Positions 32,547-46,692 of a stretch of DNA of 51,959 bases are shown piece by piece. Within the stretch, counting starts at the first letter, position 1, and the number at the start of each line of letters is the position of its first letter. The notes under the pieces are model-generated. The model made no database searches, was not told the DNA's origin, and worked only from the letters and a program-made list of their open reading frames with translations. Both the position numbers and the translations under genes were made by a program. Origin of the DNA: Grammothele lineata (taxonomy: Eukaryota > Basidiomycota > Agaricomycetes > Polyporales > Polyporaceae); NCBI GenBank assembly GCA_002150815.3, contig NDFF03000176.1:1-51959 (forward strand). Reading direction: 5' to 3'.

Positions 32547-34780
32547 ATGCTTGCCTGCATGCCCGTCCCCGCCATCCCCCCCGCGCCCTCCCTCAAACGC
32601 CCCCGCGGCCTCTGGAAGCAGCGCAGGCAAGAAGCCGCCGCCGATTCCCCCTTTCTCTGGCCAAATCAGGCAGGTCCCTCGCACGCCCCCCTCTCTTCGC
32701 ACACCTCCTCTCCGCCCCCGCCACCGCGGGAACCGTCCCTGCTCGTCCTCCATCTCCGCTCTCCCCACCACCGCCCATCCTACCACGCATCGCCCTCGCC
32801 TCCGCCCGACGGCGACGAAGACGACGAAGACGACGACGACCTGGACGACGCACGCTCCTCCTCCTCCGCCTCCTCCTACAAGCGCCGCCGCTTATCCGGC
32901 CACTTCTCCTCTTCCAATTCCTCCCCGTCCTCAGACACGACGCCCCCCACCTCCCGCGACCCCCACGCTTCTTCCGTCTCCCTATCCCCTCCATCGGCCG
33001 CCCGCAACAAGAATGCCTCCTCCCCCGCTCGCTCCCCCTTAGCTTCCATGTCTGCTCTCCCTGTCTCCAGATCCATATCTGCCGCATCCGCTGCGTCCTT
33101 TGCCTCCTCCTCTAAACCGTCAGCTGTCCCCTCGGCCGACTACGAGGACTGGGAGAACCTCAAGGAGCTCTTTGCCCGCGCCGCAGAGCGCTACGACGGT
33201 GCGTACCTCCCCTCCCTCCCCGCGATCCCGCCCCGATCTCATCCGCCTCTCCAGCCGACGACGTCCCAGAGGCTCTGCCTCTGCTTCGCGCCGTCATACG
33301 CGAGTGCCACCGCTTCCTCATCGATCACCCCGACCCCTCCCTCGTCTACGCCGACCGCTCGAACCACCGCCCCTGCCGCGCGGCCGACTCGCCCGACGTA
33401 GACGCCTTTGGCTGGGCCAGACGCCGCTCGTCCACCGTCCATGCCCCGTCTAGGTGAGCGTCCCCAGATCCTTTGTGCGCCAGCACCGCTGACCCCCTCG
33501 ACAGACACGCGGAGCTGCCCACGGCCTTCCATGCGATATTCGGCATCACCCTCTTCCTCATGGGCTCCCTCGTCGCCCAGGACCCCTCCGTCGTCCTCCC
33601 GGGCGAGCCTGACGCACCCTCGGCGTACTGGCTCGCCGCGCTCGACGTCTTCGAGACGGGCGAGAACCTCCCCAGCCGCGTCGGGGGCTCCGCGTTCGAC
33701 ACCGCGGAGGACTGGCGCATGGCCATCGTCTGGGGGCGCACACTCGTATCCCTCGCGGACGAGAAAGTCACGCACGGCATGAAGCTCGCCAAGGCCCAGG
33801 CCCAGTCCGACTCGTCCGCAGCGGGCGGGAACGAGTTCGCGGGGTTCTTCTCGGGCGGCTCGCCCTTCTCGATGGCCGAGCCGCACTGGCCGCCCTCGTC
33901 GCCCTTCCACGCCATCGCGCAGTTCCGGCCCCCGGTGACGCGGAGGATGAGTTTGTACTCGGCGTCGGCGCACGATATTATGGTGCTCGCGATGGACCAG
34001 TTCTCGAGGGGGATCTTCCACATGCCGCACCCGCACTACTCACATGTGCATAACCCGTCGTTCATCCATACCCCCTCTATCGCCTCGTCCTCGTCCGCCT
34101 CTGCGTCCTCCTCGGCGTCGCAGTCGGCGGGGTACTTCTCGAGCGGGGCTGCGCACGCGCATTACCACTCCTCCTCGTCCCCAGCGGGGCCGACGGACCC
34201 GTTCATGAGCTTCTCGAGACCGAAAGAGCTCTTCACGATCGCCTCGGAAGTCCTCGGCGTCGCCGAACGCCTCCCCTCTCCCTCCCAAAGGACATACTGG
34301 GCGCGCTGGGCCGACTCCGTATTTAACCAGATGAAGAACGAGGCGGACATGGACGCGTGGCGCGCCCCGATCCTCGAGGCGAGGGGGAGGTGTTGGCTGG
34401 TCATGGGGAGTGCGCCGGTGGAGGAGGGGGGCATGGAGGAGCGGTTGGAGAGGGGGGAGAGCGGGGTGTTGCATTCGGAGGAGGCGGAGGAGGCGAGGGA
34501 GGGGTTGGCGATGGCTGTTTCGTTTTTTGAGAGGGCGAAGGGGGCGGAGGAAAGTGTACCGAGACAAGGGGAAGGAGGGGAGGGGGAGGGGGGGAAGGGA
34601 GAGGAGGTGAGGGCGTTGCTGGCGGAGGCGCTGCTCGTGCTTGCGAACTTGACCGCGGACGAGAATAAGCGCGAGGAGCTGTATGCGCGTGCCCAGGGGG
34701 AGGCGGGGGACGCGCTTGACCTTGGCCTTGGGCTCGGGCCTGGTGAGGAGGGGGAGGGGGAGGCGATGGACGTAGAGTGA
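32547..34780 (+). CDS. ETT1: ETT1/Nro1-like protein (putative)
   Basis: Probably a TPR-like nuclear factor of the ETT1/Nro1 family (translation termination and regulation of a prolyl hydroxylase in yeasts). Exons 32547-33198, 33255-33453, 33505-34780 (708 aa from this start). KRPRGLWKQ near the N-terminus recalls the KRPLGLGK start of ETT1. After a Ser/Pro-rich region with an acidic run comes the conserved part: DYEDWENLKELFARAAERYD, EALPLLRAVIRECHRFLIDH, ELPTAFHAIFGITLFLMGSL, YWLAALDVFETGENLPSR, DWRMAIVWGRTLVSLADEK, ELFTIASEVLGVAERL and LANLTADENKREELYARAQ. The start is uncertain: an in-frame exon at 32203-32320 with a clean GTAAGC donor could splice to 32515. Longer than usual because of low-complexity inserts. 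The family name is from memory and moderately sure. Confidence 0.6.
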
Positions 34781-34981
34781 GGTGTGGGTTTATCTTTATT
34801 GGGTTCGCCTTTTCTTTTCTTTGGGTTCTGTGGGTTGCTCTGAGACTGTCGCTGTTTTACATACATCGCATCGCATTTGTATCGTTCTCGCACGCATCGT
34901 ACGCTACTTGACTATCTACACCACGAATCGTTCACGTCTAGCTCTGTTTGCGGATCGAGTATAAGGTACGAAGGTAGTAGG

Positions 34982-35680
34982 GACCGGTGAAGACTTGGTG
35001 GCGAACAAGACCGCCGGTCTCGTACCCAGACGTGTTAATCCGTACCCCACCGTGTTTTTTGCGGTAGTGGGGTACGAGCTAACACATCTGGGTACGAGAC
35101 CACGAGACCGCGAAGAGGTATGCTGGGCCTTCTTGGTGAGCTCGTCCCCGAAATTTTGAAAGAACAAGTGCGCCCGAGAGAAGCTTGGTGCACGATCGGT
35201 TCTCGGCGGTCCTCGGGTAAGCCCGTCACGGTGTTCCTGTAGGTTAGCTGCCACGCGAGAGGAGCTTTGAATGCACTTAGGTACTCGAGGCACGCAGAAG
35301 CGCGGGCCACGTTCTCAGAGCTTCGAGGGTCGAGTACCAGTGTGAGGCTTCAAGACAGGAACTGGTGAAGATTTGGCGGTGAACGTCGTCGACCTCAACG
35401 AAATGAATGACAATTGGTTTGGTTACAGGTACTTGCGGCGGACCAGAGCTCGACGGCTGAAGAGGCTGAGCAACCTGAGCTTTTTGGTTGGAGCTGCTGA
35501 AGGGCTAAGTCTGCCTAAGAGAAGCTTGGTCCCGCAAGCAGTCGATCCTCGGCGTTCGGGTGAAGCGTAGGTCGGTGCCATAAGCGATGGTTTAGAAGCG
35601 AAAGGATTGAATACACATCTGTACTCGGTGACTCTCGAGGCACACAGAAGCGCAAGCCACGTTCTCGAGCCCCACTACGG
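34982..35680. repeat. Diverged tandem duplication
   Basis: Copy 1 (about 34982-35330) and copy 2 (about 35361-35680) share GGTGAAGA-TTGG-GG-GAAC at the start, GAGAAGCTTGGT in the middle and TCGAGGCAC-CAGAAGCGC--GCCACGTTCTC at the end. Only short blocks still match, so the duplication is old. The hairpin element is present only in copy 1. Confidence 0.55.
35016..35101. repeat. 86-bp foldback hairpin element
   Basis: Arms of about 37 bp read GGTCTCGTACCCAGACGTGT... and its near-complement, with a ~10-nt T-rich loop. There are few mismatches, so it is younger than the duplication that surrounds it. No coding capacity and no clear target duplication; possibly a very short MITE. Confidence 0.65.
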
Positions 35681-36257
35681 CTGCTCACGATCGAATCTCG
35701 GTTCTGCCCGCGTGCATAGCAACTGAGCTCGAGCGTTTGTTTCAACTTGTCTGGCCAGAATGGACGAGACCGCGTCATCAGCGTGACTAGACCATGACGC
35801 GCTCTCTGTCAGCACTCGAATTTCGCCTAGCGCCAGAGCATAGCCCCGGCCGGTCGTTGGGTGATCTTGGCGCGGTCGAGCCTCTTGCCTTTACTATCGA
35901 GATCCAAGCGGTGGGGAAATGGTTCTGCCTCTGATGTTCTATTCTCTTCCACGCTCGTGCGCGCTCGTCCTACAGCTCGTCTGCACGCTCTGCACGCCCT
36001 CGACGTAGCTGTCGCGGCGGGGATACAGGCGTGCGAGCGGCGATGGACGGTGAGCGGAGGTACGAGCGGGCTGTGCGCCATTCACTTTCCTTTGCTCACG
36101 GGACGGAGACCGCAGGGACGCCCGACCACAGGTGTCGCGGCTCGCCTCGGCCGGACGAAGATGGCCGCTTGTGGACGCCCAGAGCTCGCAAGGCCGATCT
36201 TTTCAGTCGGGGCGACCGTCCTGTCCGTGTTTTATGGCGACCGTACCGCGCGCATAG

Positions 36258-38695
<2,438 letters not shown>

Positions 38696-40769
38696 GCGGG
38701 GTGTTGTGGTGCTCGATCTTACGTCTTGTTGGTCTGGTGATACATTCGCGCGCATGATGGACGCTGTCGGACGGACTCGATTTGTTGTGCATGATCTGCT
38801 TTCACTGTTTAGTGTATCGTCTCGTTTCTGTTTCCGCATAGGCATCACTGGCTTGTAGCGGATAGTCGCACTCACTCTCTAGGAACCCCTCCGCTCTTCT
38901 CGTATGAGCTCTACAATGGATCACTCGTGTTTACATGGGACATTGTGAGGGATCCTCATCGACGTACCGTCAAGGCAGGGCAAGCTCGTGCCAGTGTGTC
39001 ACTTATGAGGTCAACCCCGCTCGCATCTTGTAGGAGGCCCTTGCGAAAGCATGGCGCGCACAGGTTCTGCTCGTTCGTTATCGAGACGAAACCGCAGAGA
39101 GAATTTGAGCATGTTTTCAAAGGTGGCGAAACCATCGACCATCAGGCTTACTTGACCCGGAGACAGTTCTTTCGGTCCTTCCAAGTTGGACGCCTGGCAT
39201 CTGTATAAAGCCCAGCCTCTCGCTAGGCTCGTTCGTCCGCAGTCGGTCGGAAGATGGCGCTGCCGCGCATGGAGTTGCTGCGATTGCATGCCGCGTTCCC
39301 GCCTGTCCTGCATATCAGTGGTGCGGCAAGCATCCTCAGGCTTGGCTTTTGAACGGCGACGCCAGCGGTATCCGGGCTGGCGGTGCGCCTAGCGAAAGCG
39401 TTTCTGACGACGGCACGGATTTCAAGTTCGTGACCAAGGGAGAGAGATCGCTGAGCTGTTAACCTTTCAATTGCACGTTCGCGGGCTCGGCGAAGAGCGA
39501 GTACTTAGTCTGCACATAAGTACGCGGTCGCTGTGATAGTGTTGTCAGTCGATGTTATAGAATGAGAGCAGCGAGCTAATCTTTGTCACCTTGGCAGCCT
39601 CTATGCATACATGAACGCTGCCTAACGAAATATAGAAGAATCCTCGATCAGCTCCACAAATCCCGTTGCTCGAGCTATCGGAACCCTGAAGTCTTCGCTA
39701 CGGCCACTCGAGTACGTAGCTCTCCGAGTGGGCGAACGATATTGATGTATGATATTGAAGTGTGAGCACGGAGATGGAAAAGAAAACGACCGCTTTCCGC
39801 GTACCGACGACCCACATAAGACTCAGCTGGCACCAGGGTGGCGTCCTCGTCGGGGTCTTGGCTGTACACACGGCGATCTCTGAGACTGTCGCGGCGAGGG
39901 ATGTCATACAGCGCTAACTGTACGGGCACCTTGACGACTAAATATGTGCATAGCTTCGATGGTTTATGCTGCGTTGGAGGAGTATGAACCTTACGATACC
40001 GGTAGGTGAGTGCCTGTTCCGTTGCGGAGAGAACGAGCGCGGACGAACCTCCAAGATTTGTTTGGCTGGCGAAGCCCACGGGGTCGCACGCGGCGAGTTA
40101 CAAAAGGCCTGCGTGAGGCGTGCCAGACCCGAACAATCTCGCGCCGCGTCCTAGTACGGTCTTCCGCAACAGTTGAAATAAGCTCACAAGCGGGTAGAAT
40201 GAAGAAAGGAGTAACGATCGTGTGAGAACACTTTTCGCGATCATTTGACTGTGTCGCTGTTACCGAGAGCCTGAACCCTTAAGGGGTGAGACGCTTCGAG
40301 CCCACGCGAAAGCCTGATTAGGCGCACTGTCGACCTAACTCCCAATCTGATGTTGTCAAACTAGTTTCGAACGAAGGGCGGAGCTCCGCTAGCGCTGCGA
40401 ACTTGACCGATTCATGGCGCATATACGCGTTTGCTCGCATAGGTTTTCCAACGGAAGGCTGTGTAGATGGCGGACGCCGAGAATGGTGAGCGAAACGGAA
40501 GAACGCCTAGCTTTAAGAAGGTTGCGTGGACGCTAGCTGATCTCGTTCACAACGCATTGAGAGGGAGGCCATCGAACGCATAGGTGCCGCAAACTCGGGA
40601 AACGAGCACTCGTCGGGTTGGTACAGAACGGGGAGTGTAGACGGGCAATGTCGTCTTGCTATACGAAGGTTCACCATGCTCTTCGGGGCGAAACAATCGG
40701 TCGCATTGAATCTGCGGTATTCCATGGGCATTACGCAAACATAAATTACATCCGTACCGTCCGTGTCGT
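38696..40769. other. Intergenic with an HNH-gene relic
   Basis: Holds the relic at about 39186-39470. A minus-strand frame at 39675-40079 (135 codons) has no family match or splice support; about 40200-40769 shows nothing. Confidence 0.5.
39186..39470 (+). pseudogene. Decayed C-terminal fragment of an HNH-family gene
   Basis: On the plus strand, opposite to the tandem pair, the frame reads LPRMELLRLHAAFPPVLHISGAA. This aligns with LPRVELLRTHAALAHVLHLSGAF of copy B at protein and DNA level. Upstream, WHLYKAQPLARLVRPQS parallels RYEICLMPSFSPNEFVRPPK. A stop (GGCTTTTGA) ends the frame at 39352, and after a frame change GREIAELL matches RRWEIAEL near 39450. The HNH core itself is not detectable. 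Clearly dead. Confidence 0.65.
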
Positions 40770-42074
40770 CTACCTCGCCTTGCCATTCGGCTTCTCCTTC
40801 ACCTTCCCGGCCTCCTTCCCCTTCGTAGGCACCGTCGACGCGGCCGGTATCTCCCACCTCCCGAGGAGCAGGTTCGCGCGGAGAATGAGGAGGTCGCGCA
40901 GCATCTGGAGCGAGTCCGCGAAGACGTGCAGCTTGCTTCCCGAGACCTCGTGCCACTCGATCGGCACCTCCGCGGCAGGGATGTCCTGCGCTTTGGCGAG
41001 GAGAAGGAGCTCGACGTCGAATATCCAGGTGGCGAGGTGCTGGTAGGGGAAGATCTGCTGGGCGGCGCGGCGGGAGAAGAGCTTGAAGCCGCATTGGGTG
41101 TCGCGGATGTGGCCGACGCCGACGATGCGGAGGATGGTATGGAGGCCGTACATGAGGACGTTCCGGATGAAGGAACGCTAGGGGAGGGGAGGCCGCGGCG
41201 TCGGCGGGGACGGACGCGAGGGAGGGAAAAGGAAGGACGCACCTTTACGACGGCTTCCGTCTTCACCAGATGCGCACGACTGCCCACAGCAAGCGCGGCC
41301 TCACCGTTTGGAGAGATCTCGTCCATGGCCTTCCAGAGGAGTTCGAGATCTTCGAAGCGGCTCGCACCGTCTGCGTCGACCATGAGGAGACGGCGTCCGC
41401 GGCCGTGGAGCATGCCGTGGCGTACGGCGCCGCCTTTTCCGACGTTTTTCTCGAGGACGACGATGCGGACGTCGCTGTTGGGGTACTTTGCGCCGAGCTT
41501 GAGGGCGAGATCGGCGGTGCCGTCGCGAGAGCCGTCGTCGACTATCAGCACTTCGTACGAACGAGACGGGCGGGTGGATTCGAGGTGAGCGAGGGTGGTC
41601 TCGAACATGGAAGGGAGGCGGGCAGTCTCATTGTATGCGGGGATAACAACGGAGAGGTCGACGGAAGGCGAGTCGCGGATGGATGCTAGGGGGAGGCGTG
41701 CAGCAGGTTTGCGGGCGCTGCGGTAGGTCTTTTCGGAGGGCTTGGGCGTGATCAATTCAGGCGACCAAAGCACGAGAACAGTGTATGCCTGAATGCGTGG
41801 ATCGGTTAGTATATGAGCACACCACTGAAAGCAAGAACGAGGAATCGCGCTCAGAATGGACGACGTGGGTCGACCTGACCGAAGGATTCGTCAAGCTCGC
41901 GGCGCGCTCCTCGCGAAAGGAGGCCCGCGAGTCATAGAACAAGGATGAGAGGTATTCATCGTTGCGCGACGCTCGTTGCTTGACGCGAGAAGAGAACATA
42001 AAAACGAAACTCACCGAGCCTAGAGCGGCGGCGAGGAGGGTGAGCCCGCCGTAAAGGAGTGTCTGGTTGTCCAT
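40770..42074 (-). CDS. ALG5: Dolichyl-phosphate beta-glucosyltransferase
   Basis: Transfers glucose from UDP-Glc to dolichyl phosphate on the ER membrane, supplying Dol-P-Glc for N-glycan assembly. Three exons: 42074-42015, 41788-41243, 41177-40770 (337 aa). The N-terminal helix is split by the first intron (LLYGGLTLLAAALGS | AYTVLVLWSPELI) and anchors the protein. The GT2 domain follows: VDLSVVIPAYNETARLPSMF, SYEVLIVDDGSRDGTADLAL, KNVGKGGAVRHGML, LLMVDADGASRFEDL (Asp-rich nucleotide site), RNVLMYGLHTILRIVGVGHI and RDTQCGFKLFSRRAAQQIFP. All are standard ALG5 motifs. The C-terminal tail is Lys-rich. The first intron, 226 nt, is long for this window. Confidence 0.95.
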
Positions 42075-42429
42075 GGAAATGCGCTGGCAAGTCAAGTCGG
42101 CATGAGCGGTGCTGGGAGAAGAGAAAGAAGACGAGGCGGGGCTGTGGGCGGTGACGGGGACGCCGTCGGGGAAACGGTCGAGGTGCGAAACGAGCCGGTG
42201 CGAAACGAGAACATAGCAGCGCGTCGCGTTCCACGCGCAGTCGCTGCTGCCACGTCGGTCCGCGCGAGCGGCAAATCTAATCTAATCTCGCCCTCAAAGT
42301 CTATCTAGCCCCGCGCGGGAGCTCGACTGGGTCACTCTAGGTGTGTGGAAGAGATGAGATAGCAAGTTACGTGGGATCTATGATACACATCTACGACACT
42401 AAGGCCATTCAAACAAATACAAGAAGAGT
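42075..42429. other. Intergenic between ALG5 and the O-FucT-like gene
   Basis: Short ALG5 promoter and 3' flank of the next minus-strand gene. No motif recognised. Confidence 0.5.
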
Positions 42430-44298
42430 TCAATCCTCGTCAGCACCGGCCGTGTTCCGACTGACCATCCGCACCACACCATCGTTCCAGTCGGCCACCC
42501 GCCTCTGCGCGACGATCGAGAACGTCGAGTCCTCCGTCCCCACAAAGCCAACCGCCATCGACTGCACGACAGCATCGAGTAGCACCGGGTACCAACTCCC
42601 GAGATCGCCCGCGGCATCCGCCCCCGCGGTGTAGTCGAGCCGGTACCACCCCCGCGCCGCAACCTCATCCCACCAGCCCTCGTCCGTCTCGTCCCCTGTC
42701 ATGATCACCTGCGTCGGGCGTACTCCCATGCGCGCCTCGAGCTCGTCCTGGACTTCGCGCACACGGCGGTCGAATGCGGAGAGGGACGCGAAGCACTTGG
42801 AATCGGGCGCGTCGGAGCAGTATTGCGCGAAGTCGCCATGCCGGGCGTGGAGCGCGATGAACGGCGGGACCGCTGCTGATGCGGACGGAACAAGGTCGAA
42901 GGTGCGTTGGAGGGCGGCAACGCCGAGTGCGGCGATCTCGGATGTCCAGTGTGCGTGCTTGAGTATATCATGCCACATGGGCGAGAAGTCCTCCTTGTAC
43001 TCCCATGGCTGCGAAAGGGGCTGTATCAGCCGCCGCGGCGGGGGCGCGTTAGGGGGGAAAGGGACGTACCTGGTGTGCACACGCGTAATACAAGAAGTCG
43101 AAGCAGACTAACTGATCGTCGGGAGGGAGGATTGCCCCTGATCGCTCAGCGGCGAGCGTGGGGTTTGTGTCGGGATGGGAGAGGGTTTCTTGGCGTGCCG
43201 CGGGGAATATGAGCTTGAGCAGGGACCAGAATGTCGAATGCATGTCATGCTCGTAACCGGGCATGAGCTTGATCCATCCCGGTGCGCGCGTGTACGAGAT
43301 GTCTGTTGCGCGAAGTGCCGTCAACATAGGCATCGTGGCTGACGACGCGAGTGGAAATTTTACGCGTGAGGGGATAGGAGATACGACATACCAAGGCCAA
43401 GGAGGATGGGAGTATAGCTCCCGCGTGGGCCATCTGCGTAGACACTTTGCGCCTCCCAGACGTTCCAGCACCCCACGGCGTCCAAGCCGTCTTCGGACTC
43501 CGCCCGGCCGAGGTCCTTGACTTGCGCCCAATCGAGGAGAGGCGTGTTGATGGCGCGGGACATGCGCGGGACATCGAAAACGCGGGAGAAGGGGAGAGGC
43601 GGCTTTTCACCCTCGATGTGGGACGTGAAGGGTGGGAGGACGGGCACCGTTCCCGAAGCACGAGCGAGGTAGATCAAGTTCGCCTACATACGCTGTTGAG
43701 AACTGGCAAACATTGAGGAGAAGCGGGAAGGCGTACCAGGGTGAACACGTCGTTAGCTATAGGCAAAATCAGACAATCAGAACGGCGCGGCTCATAGTAT
43801 GGGTGAGCACTTACTGAACCCGGCACCGAGGAACGTGGTCATATATCTCGTATCGTTGCGGAGACTATCTGGAGGCGGAGACACTCTGAACGCCCATCGC
43901 CGGGCGCGGAACGGAAGAAACGCACCTCTGAAATGCAATGCGGGTGCCGTGCCTTGCAGATACGTCTCCGGGCGAAGGTGTACCGGTAAACCCGTCGTGT
44001 CGGACTCCGAAGGTGCAGCACCAAACGGGAGGGAATCAGGAAATGCCAGCGTGCGAGATACGTCCGGTAGGTGTGCGTTGGGACTGAAACTAGCGATGAA
44101 AGGCAGGGAAGCTATGGTAGTGAGGACGAGGGTCGCGAGCAGAAGTCTACGGCGCGTCGGCCTTCCGAGGTGGAACGCGTTGCGGGAAGAGGGATGTGAT
44201 GGATGAGATGAGATGGGGAGAAGGTGCGCCTTGACGTCGTCGTCGTCGTCGTAGCTACGTTCAGAGCCGGAGTCGTCCGAGAGGTGTTCCATGACCAT
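42430..44298 (-). CDS. O-fucosyltransferase-like type II membrane protein
   Basis: Putative Golgi or ER glycosyltransferase of the GDP-fucose protein O-fucosyltransferase type. Six exons: 44298-43926, 43868-43815, 43756-43737, 43683-43392, 43302-43070, 43008-42430 (516 aa). A cytosolic acidic N-terminus precedes one signal-anchor helix (LLLATLVLTTIASLPFIASF, about 52-71). The catalytic domain shows FRDSLRNDTRYMTTFLGAGF, NDVFTLANLIYLARASGTVP, PPFIALHARHGDFAQYC (the HxRxGD-type donor motif) and TEDSTFSIVAQRRVADWN near the C-terminus. The third exon is only 20 nt. The 57-nt intron 43869-43925 is in frame and stop-free; I splice it because this rebuilds the family block FRDSLRNDTRY. Acceptor protein unknown. 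Confidence 0.8.
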
Positions 44299-45215
44299 AG
44301 GAGGGTATTCGTGGGCGTGAAGGAGGGAGATGAAAAGACATCACAGCGAGGCTGATAAAGCAAGAGGAAAAGGGTAGAATAGGGGCGATAGCGCGGTAGA
44401 AATGGTGAGAGGAGGAAAGGGTCAAGGACAGTCAGGAGGCACACGACGCGGGTCAGAGCTCCTGACGTCATCCCGCCCCTCTCAGCCCGCGGTCGGCGTC
44501 GAGTAGAACGTTTTGGCCGCATGCGCCGCGAACGAACGAGAGACTGTAAATTTCCCAGCCATTGTTACAAAAATCATACAAGTCTGAACAAGTCTGGCAT
44601 CTTGCAGAGCAACTCACCTCATACCCACACACCAGCCGTGGTCCTGTCTTCCCCCAGTTCAACTTGGCGCATTTGAAGTGCTATTTACAGACCGTTTCAT
44701 TCCCTACGCTCATGCTTGGGGGATGTTCGTAGTCTAGAGGGTCGAGACTCCGGCGTTCCAAGAGGGGCAGGGGCGGAGGTGCGCAAGACAAGACGACGGT
44801 GCGGGTTAACAAGCCGTGAACGGCGTCTATTTGAGGCTCTGTTCTTTTCTTCCGACCGCCACAAACGGTGCCTTGTCCTGCTGCTGTCGCGTTCACATTC
44901 GTCTCGAGTTCCTCTGCATCTTTCCTGTCGGTGTTTCTACCCTTGGTTTGCTTTAATGTCCGCTTGGCCGTCTTTCGTTGTTTCGTCTCTGACCGGTATC
45001 CTGGATGAAGTTTCCTCACGTGACTGCCATGAGGCTAGCCTCGCGCTCGTCGCTTGCAGAGTCGATTTCGCTCGCCCGGCAATAACCTCATCTCCAATCT
45101 TCATTTTCGTCCGCATATTCGCGTTTTGGATTATCTGTACCCTTCCTGCTGCTGACAGACCTCGAGCGCGGCCTTGGCTGGATCAAGATAGTCACGGACA
45201 AGCGGTTCCACGAGA
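44299..45215. other. Divergent intergenic region
   Basis: Separates the minus-strand O-FucT-like gene from the plus-strand gene at 45216. An acceptor-like TGCTGACAG near 45150 suggests a 5'-UTR intron for the latter. No gene seen. Confidence 0.5.
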
Positions 45216-46692
45216 ATGGCGGACGCGGGTTCCCTCCCTTCGTATGATGTCGCTCGAGCTGCACAGTGCGCCGGGAAGGAGCTCAAGGTCAGCTTCGAAG
45301 CGCTCAAGAGTGAGCATAATGACATTCAGGAGCTCTTCAAGACTGTCAAGAATCAGCTCCAAAGCACGCCGGAGCTCGGGGACCACCACCCGCTCGTGCA
45401 GAAGTGGGATGAATTGCGCTCGGTACGCCCGTCGTTCTGTTTCATCGGATTGGAATGTTGTTTATCGACCTCCCGCGCGGCCCAGTAGCGGCATAAGCGC
45501 ATCTTCCGTGACTCTCAGCAGAACGCAGGGATGTGCTCGCGGTTCCTCAGAAGTGAGTCTCGACACCCATTCTATCGGCGCGGGTTCGTGTGCCTTCCGC
45601 GTGCAGGCAGCAACTCATGTCCTTGCACAGACTTCGGAGACATCCTTGTTCCATTATCTCAATCGTCAGACGTCCCGATGGAGCAGAAGCGGGCCATGAT
45701 TGATAAGTTCTTGGAGGTACGTCTGCGCCGCTCGCACCCCTGTAGTCACTCAGGCATCTCTGTCCCCTTGCGAAGACGATACCTGTACACATAGAGAGTG
45801 CGCGCGACACGGCAGAGAACTTCAATGAGCTTGCGAAGGACGTGGAAGTTTTCCCTCGCAAAGTCGCCGCTGCTCTGAAGGTCAAGGCCGAATCTGCAGG
45901 GACTTTCGAGCGCGCGTGGAGTTGGCTTACTCGGTATGTCTTCTCAAGTTCGCATATAGTCTGCTCATCTTAAGCTCATCACGTATTTGTCGTAAGATTG
46001 TGCTTGGAAATATGGAAGGTATGTTTGTCAGCACGCGCCGGCTGTGCGTGGGTTTCGCGCGCTCGCGCTGACCACGGCCTTTCAGATGTTAGACGACATG
46101 CTGAACAAGCTCATCAACGTCTTCAAGATCGCGCTCGAGAGGATCGACAAATTGCAGTTCAATACATGTTGTACGTTCTTCGCTCGTAGCGTATGACGCT
46201 GTCACTCAAATCTAATTTTGGCGACTGTAGTTGGAATTTCGCTCGACGTTCAACTTCGCCCGCATTGTATGTCCACTCTCTGCGCTTTACTTACTACGTA
46301 TCACTTACGAACTTACGAACACTTCGTGCAGTTCCCTCAATCGAGCCCGCGCCTTCCAAGAATCGCGACAAGGATGATCCCCTCACAGCGCGCGAGCTGT
46401 TGCGCGGTGTCGAGGACAACGCCGAGACCCTCGCGAGCAAGCTTTCCGCCTTCGAGAGCGCGTGGCACGTTGTCGGCAACGCGTGCTCCCAACTGTCGGC
46501 CGACTTAGAGCTCGCGAAGAGCTTCACAGCAGTGAGCACCACGAGCCACGCGCGCGTCGAGAGTAGTGTACTGATTCACGTTTTCAGAGCTCCCCGCCGG
46601 TGCCGGATGCGGTTGATAGGAGTTTACGGGCGGCGACGCTGGTGCACGACCCGCTTGCGGAGTGCTTAGGGTCGTATTCGCTATGTAATTGA
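45216..46692 (+). CDS. Unrecognised alpha-helical protein
   Basis: I do not recognise this family. Nine exons: 45216-45422, 45522-45552, 45631-45716, 45797-45933, 45997-46018, 46086-46170, 46231-46266, 46332-46531, 46588-46692 (302 aa). All joints keep one frame, with consensus donors and acceptors, so the gene is real although single exons are as short as 22, 31 and 36 nt. The protein is rich in amphipathic helix: KELKVSFEALKSEHNDIQEL, MEQKRAMIDKFLE, DTAENFNELAKDVEVFPRK, LNKLINVFKIALERIDKL and ETLASKLSAFESAWHVV. No signal peptide; no long membrane helix. A further coding-like exon (ASIWEELRHAAAIQ, about 46759-46879) lies beyond the stop but cannot be joined by a canonical splice, so the C-terminus may have been lost or lies in the 3' UTR. 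Confidence 0.65.

Noticed and set aside
39675..40079. 134-codon minus-strand frame
   Set aside because: No recognised domain and no partner exons; could be a relic but nothing supports it.
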